Positions 27,101-39,100 of a stretch of DNA of 64,000 nt are shown one piece after another. Source of the DNA: Megalonaias nervosa (taxonomy: Eukaryota > Mollusca > Bivalvia > Unionida > Unionidae); NCBI GenBank assembly GCA_016617855.1, contig JAECUM010001155.1, positions 1-64,000 on the forward strand, read 5' to 3'. The number at the start of each line of letters is the position of its first letter. Position 1 is the stretch's first letter. The translations under genes were made by a program, and so were the position numbers. A model generated the notes under the pieces. It saw only the letters and a program-made list of their open reading frames with translations, did not search any database and had not been told where the DNA came from.

Positions 27101-30100
27101 AAATTCATTTGTTTTCAGATCATGCCTGGATGTAAATTTCAAGACCAGTGGCTGACTGATGATGAATTCAAGTCCTGGATTAGAAAAGATAAAAGTAACT
27201 CACATGCAGCATTGTGCCAACTGTGTAACAAGTCCATTGATTTAACATCGATTGGTAAGACTACTCTGACTTCTCATTCAGAAGGAAAGAAACATAAGAA
27301 GAAGGCAGTCTTCATGCATCCACCTCAGATTCACTCCATTACCCCAGCCACCACATCTGGATATTTTACTTCAATTCTGGGAGAGTGATCATGTGCAAAG
27401 CAGGTACTGCACATCAGATTTTCTAGGTCATGCAGCTGTTGATATTGTGCAGTTTTGAGAAAAGTGTGGAGAATAAAATTAGATTTAAGAATCTAATCCA
27501 ATTGTCAATGGACGAACCTAATGTTAACTGGGCTGCATTCAATAAATTGTAAAAGAAATTGGAGTTGGAATACTGCAGTAAACTGCTTAACATAGGCTCA
27601 TGTGGTCTTCATACAATACACAATGCATTCATAGCTGGAATCTCTAAGACTGGGTGGGATATATCCCGTAAGCTGTCAGCACTGTACATGCTCTGGAATG
27701 ATGTACCAGCTAGGAGAGATGACTGAATCTGTCACCGAGCAGAATTTCTATCCATTGCCTTTTTGTGCACACCGTTGGGTAGAGAACGTGAAAGTTTGTG
27801 AGGATGCAATGGAAATCTACACATATGTTAAGCAGTATGTAGAGAGTGTTGAGAAGAAAGAAAGCAAAGATCCTGGAACTAAATCTTTCAGTACAGTAAG
27901 AGAATGGAGCAAAAATAAGTTTGCAAGAGCAAAACTAGCATTCATTGTGTCTGTAGCAAAACCTGTAGAAAACATTTTGAAAGCGTATCAAACTGACAAA
28001 CTTATGATACCTATCTTATAAAAGACTTGGAGGGTTTAATGAGAACAACAATGGAGAGATTTGTCAAACAGAGTGTAATGGAGACAGCTTCCTCACCAAA
28101 CAAACTTTGTAATGTTGATGTTACAGATAAAAACAACCACAAAGGATATCAGCATGTTGGTATAGGATTTGTTGCAGATATGGAAGCAAAGAAGTTACTA
28201 GCAGAAAAAGAAGCAAGTGAGAAGGCCATTCTTTCTTTTCGGACAGAGTGTAAAGAATTGGTTTGTACATTTGTACATAAAATGAAAGAAAAGACCCCAC
28301 TAATCTACACCATGGTTAGAAGTTTGGCATGTATTGATCCTACTCTGATATACAAAGGCCAAGATCACTGTATAGATACATTCAGAAGAGTACTGAACAT
28401 TCTTCACTCATGTCAAAGAGTTGATATAAATGAGTGTGATCAAATAAAAGAGGAGTATAATAAATTTGTACCAGACGTGTGGCATCTGTCAGAGTTCAAG
28501 GAATTTAGAAAAACTGAAGACGGGGTAAACGACCCGTTTTATGACAGGCAAGGAGATGTACAGTAGGGAATGGAATGTAGTCCGTGTGCTTTTAATTTTG
28601 TCGCATGGCCAGGTTAGTGTAGAATGTGGATTTTCTGTGAACAAAGAAGTTAGTACACAAAATCTTTCAGAAAATAGTTTGATTGCACTCAGAGTAATAA
28701 ATGACCATATAAAGAGTTTTGGAGGATTGAAGGGATTAGTGGTGTCAAAGGAACTCCTGTAGTCAGCCCAGAGTACTAGGCAAAAGTACCACACTCATTT
28801 AGCAGCTCAAAAGACAGAGAAGGAAAGAGAAAAGAAATGTATGAAGAGAAAACTCATGGCAGAAGTTGGAACAATGAGAAAAGAGATCAGAATGCTGGAA
28901 TCGGACATTAAGTTCTTGTTTACATATGCAAACAAAGCTTCAGATAAAGCTGAAGAATTACGTAGCTTTGCTCACATCACAAAAGCCAATACTCTGCGTA
29001 GACGACCAAAAGACAGAGAGGAGGAACTTGAAGTTGTAAAGAAAGATTTAAATAAAAAAATGCATTTGCTTAATAACATGTAAGACTGTTTGGTTATAAT
29101 CCCCAGCAGAGTTCTAGCTTGGTCAAGTTGAACATGAAATTGACGGAATTGATTTCCCATATAAAAGATGCATGCATGTTATCAAACATCTTGTCTGTCA
29201 ACATTTTACAGTGAATATTGATGAGCCAAAATGAGTATATAACTGATATTGAATTTTGCATTTGTTGTAATATCATGCACATAGATTTAAAGTGGTACTA
29301 ATTTCATTAGAATTAAAAGTTTGAAAGGAAAACAAAACTAGCTTCAGTTGTTCATTCTTTTAGTTTTCCCATACCAACATTATGCAGTGCATTTTTAGTC
29401 TGTACATTGAAATGACTTAACATTAGAATTTTTATGATTTTTGGAAGTACATGTAATACCTGTTTTTTGTGAAAAGTTTGTGGATTGGTACATGGTTATT
29501 TGCCTGATTTAGATGTTGTGGAAGAGTCTTGAAATAGAAACAGCTTTTAATTTGAATAATACACATTTTCTAAGCTGAAATGTTCTTTAATTCCATTTAG
29601 TAGTGGTCATAAATGAACCTTGAAAAACTGAATTTCATCCTGGAAAAGACCTGGAAATTTTTCTTTAAAAAGTATGGGAACCATGCAATTTGTAACAGCC
29701 ATATGGTCTTAGTTTTGTTGTTTGTGAAATGGGAATGCAGAAGTAAACAAAGTTAATTGAATTTGCTATTTTTGAAAGCTTGGTGTTCTTAGTTCCAGGG
29801 TAATTATTATGCAGGGTTTTATTGTAAATTAGTTCCACACCTTTATGTTTCATTTCTTTCTTGTCTTGTCAACAAATTTCATAAAACAAGGTAAAGAATA
29901 GTGGTTGTCTGGTCTTCTGTTTGTTTTTGTCATCTTATTGGTGCCTTAACACCTCAGTGTAGATGGTTTTCTATGTTACATTAGAGAATTCTATTTCTGG
30001 TGATTATTGGAAAGTTGTTTTTTTTTTCTTTCTAAAATACCTTTTACTGAAATGTGATTAAATTAGAAAGATCTGGTTAATGTAGAAAATCTGGTTAAAT

Positions 30101-33100
30101 AGAAAGATCTGGTTGATGTAGAAAATGTGGCTAAATTAGAAAGATCTGGTTGATGTAGAAAATGTGGTTAAATTAGTAAGATCTGGTTGATGTAGAAAAT
30201 GTTAAATTAGAAAGATCTGGTTGATGTAGGAAATATGATTAAATTAGAAAGATCCAGTTGACAGTGTGAATAAATTAGAAAAATCCAGTTGACAAAAAAT
30301 GTGAATAAATTAGAAAGATCCAGTTGATGTAGAAAATGTGAATAAATTAGAAAAAAATCTGGTTGATATAGAAAATGTGATTAGAAAGATCCAGTTGAGG
30401 TAGAAAATGTGATTAAGTTAGAAAAATCCAGTTGATGTAGAAAATGTGATTAAATCAGAAAAATCCAGTTGATGTAGAAAATGTGATTAAATTAGAAAGA
30501 TCTGGTTGATGTAGAAAATGTGGCTAAATTACAAAGATCCAGTTGATGTAGAAAATGATGATAAATTAGAAAAATCCAGTTGATGTAGAAAATGTGATTA
30601 AATTAGAAAGATCCACTGGATGTAGAAAATGTGATTAAATTACACAAATCCAGTTGATGTAGAAAATGTGATTAAATTAGATAAATTCATTTGATGTAGA
30701 AAATGTTATTAAATTAGAAAGATCCACTGGATGTAGAAAATGTTATTAAATTAGAAAGATCCACCTGACATAGAAAATGTGAATAAATTAGAAAAAGTCT
30801 GGTTGATGTAGAAAATGTGGTTAAATTAGTAAGATCTGGTTGATGTAGAAAATGTTAAATTAGAAAGATCTGGTTGATATAGAAAATGTGATTAAATTAG
30901 AAAGATCCAGTTGACATAGAAAATGTGAATAAATTAGAAGATCCAGTTGACATAGAAAATGTGAATAAATTAGAAAGATCCAGTTGATGTAGAAAATGTG
31001 AATCAATTAGAAAAAATCTGGTTGATATAGAAAATGTGATTGATTAGAAAGATCCAGTTGAGGTAGAAAATGTGATTAAGTTAGAAAAATCCAGTTGATG
31101 TAGAAAATGTGATTAAATCAGAAAAATCCAATTGATATAGAAAATGTGATTAAATTAGAAAGATCTGGTTAATATAGAAAATGTGGTTAAAGTAGAAAGA
31201 TATGGTTGATGTAGAAAATGTGGCTAAATTAGAAAGATCCAGTTGATGTAGAGAATGTGATTCAATTACAAAAATCCAGTTGATGAAGAGAATGTGATTC
31301 AATTACAAAAATCCAGTTGATGTAGAAAATGTGATGAAATTAGAAAGATTCACTGGATGTAGAAAATGTGATTAAATTACAAAAATCCAGTTGATGTAGA
31401 AAATGTGATTCACTTAGATAAATTCATTTGAAGTGGAAAATGTTATTAAATTAGAAAGATCCACTGGATGTAGAAAATGCTGTTAAATATTAGAAAGATC
31501 CACTTGACATAGAAAATGTGAATAAATTAGAAAAAGTCTGGTTGATGTAGAAAATTTGATTGATTAGAAAGATCCAGTTGATGTAGAAAATGTGATTAAA
31601 TTAGAAAAGTCCTGTTTAATGTAGAAAATGTGATTAAATTAGAAAAATCCAGGTGATCTAGAAAATGTGATTAAATTAGAAAGATCTGGTTAAATTAGAA
31701 AGATCTGGTTGACGTAGAAACTGGTTAAATTAGAAAGATCTTGTTGATATAGAAAATGTTGATACATTAGAAAGATCTAGTTGATGTAGAAAATGTTATT
31801 AAATTAGATCCAGTTGACATGGAAAATGTTATTAAATTAGAAAAATCCAGTTGATGTAGAAAACGTGATTAAATTAGAAAAATCCACTTGATGTAGAAAA
31901 TATAATTAAATTAGAAAAATCCAGTAGATTATTGATTTCTTTTTGGCATTCAATTTCCTTGCTAATCCTCAGAATGAGCTCAAGTAAAGAATTAAATATT
32001 TGACCGCCAGACAAATTAAATTTAATCACCATTAAACACTTTAAGCAACTAGATCAGTGGCAGCACTTCAGATTTCATGAATAGCTCTTATGGTTGTAAA
32101 TTGGTGTTAAGTGTTTATTTATTGATCTTTAGCATCATTTTCACTCCTTACAAAAATATCCCCAATTTCTTAAAATAGTTCCTTTTACAATATTTCAGGT
32201 TGCATTGCCACCTCATAGTGATGCCATCCCAACGAGATATGCATCATGACTTTGTCTACCCACAAGCCCCATTCAGGATCGCTAACTTTCAGTACAAGGT
32301 TAGACAATAGATACACAGTGAAAAGTTTTATTTGGTCATGGTCACTAACATGTAATGCAAATTGCAAGTGTACAGATTAAAGCACATCATTGTTTACCCT
32401 ACACAGTTCAGCTAAGCCATTGAAAAGGTTTGGTCAAGTTTAGTTGCAAGTTAAAATTGGTTTCTACTTGTGCTCACCCTATCCATTTTGGTAACTAGTG
32501 AATCAACTTATGCCTGGAGATGACGTTTTTGAATTTATATGTTCAGATCCAAGTATCCATTTAACTGGGCCTCAGCTTTGGCTGGAAAGTGTAGTCAGTT
32601 CCTGTAACTAAATTAAATTGGTACATATTTATTAGGCTGTAGGTTTTATTGTCAAACCTGCTTTGGAGGAAGCTCAGCACATTGATCACCTCAATATTTC
32701 ACTTGTTTGTCTGTCCTTACATCTGTATGCACCCTAAATTAGGGTCATTGTTAAAAATGTAATACTGTATTGCAAAGTGAAAGGCAGGCTCAACTAATAG
32801 GGGTGACTTATTTTGATGCCTTAATTTATAGAATGGTAATATCAAATGGGGGTGACTTTGATGACTTGTCATGAGACTTGTTGTAAATACACCCAGTGTT
32901 TTATCTACCCTTGCGTCAAATACACAAGACTTTTCCGATTTGATGCACAAAAATTGTCGCCGGTACGTAAATTGATGCACCCCAATGTTATGTTTTGCTG
33001 ATTAACAAAAAACAAAGGTTCAGTCTAAAAATTATTGATGGTACTTAAATTGACTCACCCCAGTATTATGTGTTGCTGATTAACACAAAATTAAGGTTTG

Positions 33101-36100
33101 GTCTAACTACCTTAATGGCTAGATTACAGCTCTCCCAAACAGGGAAATCGCACGCACATCAGTTTCTTACGCTAATGTTATCATAATACATAGGGCTACA
33201 ACTGAGTGTTGAGCCTGGAGCTGACCTTATATGACCTGTAACTGTCGCATCATTTATAGCAACAGGATGTTAGAACCCCACCCAAGAAAGAGGCGGAAAA
33301 TAAACACATGATTTTAAAGTGATTCTCACGAGAAACTATTATTTTATGCGTACCTTTGTTACGCAACGAAGCAACAATTTCCAATCACTCAATTGTATGC
33401 CTTGTGTTGTTCCAAGATACTGTCATCGTTCGACTGAAAAGGGCGTCCAAGGCAAAAAAAATTAAAATAGATCCGAAAAAAATGAAATTATCCTTTGGAC
33501 TGTGTTTATGACTGACCAATGATAATAATATTGTTATCAAACCAGTGGAGCCTTGTTTTATGTAGTCCTTGTATACATGAAACTAGTTAGTTAATGTTTC
33601 TTCAAACATCATATGATTTTGATCTTTTTTTACCTTTCTGTAGCATGTACATCTGATGCCGGATCCCTGTACCATCACAATTAACAATGTCGTTTTTGGA
33701 ATGACTTCAACAGACTGCCTCTTCCATCTGGGTCAGCAGGAAATAGCATTGTAAGTGGAAGAAAAAGGCATGACTCGGTTCATTACTTGGAATGATATTC
33801 CAGTTTAGTACTCTGTTCATTACTTGGAATGATATCCCAGTTTAGTACTCTTCATTACAGTAGAACCTGTCATGAGCGACCTCTGCTATGAGCGACCACC
33901 TGTCATGTACGACCACAATCGTAATGCACAGATCGATTTTATTCCATAAACACTCTGCTATGAGCGACCACCTGCTGAACGCGACCAGCGACCGCGATTT
34001 CTTGGCAAAATATGCATTTCGACACTGCTATAAATGACCGCATCACAAAAAAACCGAGGATAAACTCCACCAACCTTTATTTAATCCCTGTAAGAACGAC
34101 CGCTCATACCATTCTAAATATATAAAAAAAAAAAAAAAAAAAATAGGCTGGCTACCGATCTCTGAATTTTTTCAGCTAGGCTTATAGTGATTTATAGTTT
34201 CTGTCGTAAACCAGACTAAAGTATATGTAGATTAATTCCTAGCCTGGTTCCCTGCTTCATATGCTCCCTGTGTTGTTCTCCGTTATTCGTATAGGGGTGA
34301 GGAACGCTGAAAGCATACAGAGCAGGGAACCAGACTAATTATTCCTGCACTTAACTTGCTTCCCGGCCGTTGTAGGACCTGGCATCCCTATGACAACTGT
34401 ATCACGAGAACAGACAGACACCAGTGACCTTTATGTAATCAATTATTACAACGACTGCTTGATTAGTATAGATTGTTCTGATCAAAAACAAATATAAAAG
34501 GAATATTAAAAAAAAGGATTGTTGCTACCGGTGATAGATGCTACAGTCCGTAAGCCAGGCTAATGTACATGTCATGAAATGCCGCTGAAGTGCCAAAGTT
34601 GACAAAGTGTTTGTCTCGAGTTAATCGGTATTGCCGGGGGTGAATAAGGTCATTGTCTATTAAACCAGCAAGAGAGAATCATTTGCGGGATTCGATTGAT
34701 AGTGCTCAAGACTTGTGATGTTTGTTCCCCCCCCCCCCATGTTAAGTGATGACATCCCAATCACAATGCTGCCGTCTATTCAAGTTGCTGCGACCGGGTT
34801 ACACACTTTGCTTACAGAGTTAATCCCTGTATGTCATCTTTTAATGAAGCCGTTGACTTTTGGTCCTGTTTCTGGATGAGATAATTGTTTGGGTTTTTTT
34901 ATTGTTAGATATGCAATGCACATGTATAGATTTTTGATATTTTCCCACAGCCACCGTCTTTACGTTCGATATTACAAAGGAAAACGAGTAATTCAGAAAC
35001 AATTTCATATGCTAAAATATGTGATCTTCAAATGTAAATGTGATTTCATGTTTAATGATAGAAGTATATCTTTATTACAATATAATTTTGTTTTTAGATG
35101 AATGCATACAATATTTTAGCAACAACTACTAATAAAGAATAGAATATATGTACAGTGATTGTGGTTATTTTTCTTGAAATTGTTCTGAAACTGGACCTTG
35201 GAAACATATTTTTGTACAAACCTGCTATGAAAGACCACCTGTCTTGAGAGACCACTTTTTGTTGGCAGAAGGGGCGGTCTCTCATAACAGGTTTTACTGT
35301 ACTTGGAATGATATCCCAGTTTAGTGCTCAGTTTAGTCTCCTTAGCATGTATTGATGTACATGGTCATACCTTTCCTACTCATTTAGGAAAAACAAATTA
35401 TGATCGTTTATTTGAAAATGAGTGAGGGATGTTGATGACTGTCATGATTCACAAATGCTGATGGAATCTAAGAATCTAATTTTAGATGTCTGGGCTTGTC
35501 ACTTCTGTAGAACAGATTATTGTGTTATAATTGCAGTTGCATCAGTTGCTAAATGAAATCATGTGATCAGACCCAATTACATTTATTTATGTGTAAAATG
35601 TATGGAGAACTACTTTATACTAACATCTATAAATAGAGTCACATGGAAAGTAACTAACGTAAACACTGAACTGGAAGGCATATACACTGCATGCCTTTAA
35701 AATGAAGTAAAAACGGTGGGTTTATATTTTATTTAGAAAATTGAATCAATTGATTTGACAGACTCAAATAACATTTCTTTACTGTTTTTCTGAATATAAA
35801 TAATTCTTTATTTGACTAGATTTAATAAAGAAAAGCAGGGAAACTCAAAATCTGCCAAGAACATTGAGCTACAGCACTGTCATTGCAGCTCGTTACAAAT
35901 GAATTTAAAACTATAGGTAAATGGATATAGGGATTGGGAGGAGGGGAGGGTCAAAGACTAACATCATAACAATTGGATTCACAGTCCTACAATGTAAGAT
36001 GCTGACCTTGATAGTTATGATGTCAGGTAGATTGAAGATCCTTTACACCACCCCCCACCCCCATGGTAACAGTCAGTGTTGATGTCTTGCACTGTTTGAC

Positions 36101-39100
36101 TATTGGACCCCTGTCACCATAACCATACTGATACTCTTAAATTCATTTGTAAGTAGCCCCTGTAGGTAACCTAAACTTAAAATCAAAATGAAAATAGATT
36201 TAAATCATGAAAATTGGTTACTTGTGTGTCTGGACAATAACAATTCACAAGTCATGTTGAACTCATCATAGTATCAAATCCAAGTGTCATTCGTATGTCA
36301 AACAAAAACAAAACATCCCATGCTTTCAGTATTGAACTTTTACTCAGATCACATATGCCAATTTAGATAAAAGATTTAAGACCTTGCTGTGGAATGTTCA
36401 AAACTGGAGATTGCCTACCATTGGTAGCATTTTTTGTTTGATATTGACATAGCTATTACATTGCAGATGGAGATTTCCCTGTTTTATAAATAGCAGATGC
36501 CTCAATGAGAATTCAGGCTCAAACACTGACAGGAGATATCTTTAAAAGAAAAAAAGAACAATAAAAAATAAATAAAATTATAAATAATTGCAATTATAAG
36601 AGTTTAACATTTTTTTTCTGAGTTTATCTTAGTATAAACTGTCTGTTTCTGACTCACATAGCTTACATAATGCCCTTCAGGCATTATTTGCTGTGTGAGT
36701 TGGCAACTGACAGTTTATACCACAATAAACTCAGAAAAAACAACATTAAACTCTTAATTAAAAATATCACTTACCAGTCTTTTAGATAATTCTTTTAGAT
36801 AATTCTATCTTAATTTGAACTTTTGGTAGCATTTAACAGACTAAAGTCGCTAATGCTATGCGTAACCCAGAGATTAATCAGTTAATTTACATTTTGTAGT
36901 TATCTTTGTATGTTATTACTAGAATGTTTCACACTGATAATTTGCAGTATACAAAAAACAAAAAAGGATAACATAAAGCATGCACAAAGCTTATTTTTCA
37001 GAATCGCAACATGAAATGGTCAGCGCAAAATAAATATTTACTCAAAGCTTATTAGAGATCTGCAACCATTTGTCATTTTGATATTAGAAAATGCCGATAT
37101 AAACAGATTGTTTAAAAGCAAGCTAATGCATGAATAAGACTACAACTAAAATTAACATTGCCTTTAATTTCTTTGTCTCAAGAAGAAGCAGCTTATTTGT
37201 GATTCTACATAATACATAAAATTTACATGCAATTCTCTTTTGCAGCCCTCCAGGGTCATCTGATAGACTGGGCAGATTGGTTCTACACCTGTTAAGTCAA
37301 CATAGGTAAGTAATGCGGCCTAACTGATATTCACTGGTTCAGCCAACATATATTAGACCTTGTTAAAATATTGTTATGTATATTTGTGTAGTGTGATTGA
37401 CCTTTGTCCATAATTGAGGGTAGGAGTTGGGACCTACCTGGCTAATGTCGCATTTTTTGTATTGAACATATTATATTGATAATTTTTGTCTCTAATTGTA
37501 GATTATATATTAAGATTATTAGTATTTGTAGGTAGACATGTTACTTGGATTTGAGTTCAGGTCATTGGTTTTCACATCAGGAATTCCTTGTCTACCTGAT
37601 GTTTACCATGTTCTTTATTAAAATTTTAATAATGGACCTGATCTTGCTGACAGCTTAGAATGTTTTGGAAATGAACTTTTAACCATTATCTTTGTCCTCA
37701 TATTGTTTCTTAGGTTTTTATATGAGGGAGAAGTAAACAGAAATTTTTTCTTCCTATCTAAACATCTGAAGTGGAAAAAGTCTTTGGTTGTGTTCTGTTT
37801 TAACTTGAGAGGATTTATTTATTTATATTCACTAGAACTACAAAGTGCTCAATAATACATTTGGACTAAATCATAATTTTGGATTTTGTGAATTCATTTA
37901 GAAACATTTTGGCTTATATAATTGTGATACATTAAGACTGTTAACACATCAATGCCTTCAAGATTGGAATTCTTTCAGAACACCACTGGAATTCATTTGG
38001 AATACTCTATACTTTTGGATTTGTGATAGAGCTTTTACGACTACTTGGGATTTAATTCACAATACTGCAAGTTCGTTTTAAATTTTCACTTTTATTCTTG
38101 GCAAACAAATTATTTGTTGAATTTTACAAAACTTGTTGGTTTTCGCTTTTTTCTGTCACTTAGTTTAAGACCATAGAGTCATAACAATACATTCCTTTTA
38201 GTGGGGGGATATTTTAATTCAATATAAATTTGGCAACTTTCTATTGACATTTAGAAATTTCTATAATTTCAGGTAAGTTTGCATGTGCCATTTTCATCCA
38301 TTTTTTTTTTCCTAGCACTATCTGTAAGTAGTATAATGAAATTTTTTAAAGCATAGTGATCACCTACTATAGGATAATAATGAAAATAGTGAAACCTGGC
38401 TGTAAATAACACTGAAGAGACTGCAGCATTTTCATTCATTATGGACAGTGTGAATGGGTATAAAATATATAGGAAACATTATTAGAAGAGATCTATACAT
38501 TATTTCCATTATTGTCAGGTAAATCCGGAATCAAATTGCCTACTAGGGTAAGCTTCAGTGTATTTCTTTTTTGCCTTATGGAGTGGGGAGGGGATGTACA
38601 GGGTCTGTGGGCAGTTTTGGTTGAAAGTTCCTTCAGCACTTCTACTTCTGTTTCAGTAACCAGAACCTAATATTTGGAATACGATGTCACATTTCCCTTA
38701 CTTTTAATACCACTCCTTCCATTAGTTTTGGACCATGGGTCAGAAATTACATTGGGAAATATTTTGGTTAAAGGTTTTGACCAGATTGCAAAGTAAATCT
38801 GGCATATGGATTCAGGCCTAGAATTTAACATAAATTTCTGTGTGTCCAGAAGGACTAGTAGATTGAGAAAGTTACTAGTCCTGTTAAATCTAACTAGTCC
38901 TTCAGCAGACTGGCAAAAACTGAAATTTTAATAGCCATATAACCATTGAAATTATGAACACTACTTGTCTGACAGGAAATTTGCAATACTCCTTGTGGAT
39001 TAACGCTAATTTCAAGTCCTGTTCATTTTTAGGATATATTTTTTATGGCTCAAGATTTGGGTTAGTGTTTGCATTCACAGACATGCCAACCCTTATGATT

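Larger units (their letters stand above)
24210..29685 (+). mobile_element. hAT transposon with broken transposase, split by a nested element
   Basis: Ends are CAGGGTTCCCACGC (24210) and GTATGGGAACCATG (ending 29685), the classic hAT CAGGGTTCCC-type TIR with decay on the right. Subterminal CCAGGAAATCTGGAAAAAG has a mirrored relative near 29635-29660. Flanks share CAATTT (left 8-mer CACAATTT, right CAATTTGT); a slightly damaged 8-bp target duplication is plausible. The element spans 5476 bp, about 3.9 kb without the nested 24264-25832 insertion. Its transposase relic is at 27122-29083 in the same orientation. Confidence 0.88.

Noticed and set aside
30051..31926. Regular 37-bp repeats reminiscent of a CRISPR array
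   Set aside because: The repeats are contiguous without unique spacers, diverged, AT-rich and located in a eukaryotic intron; this is a minisatellite.
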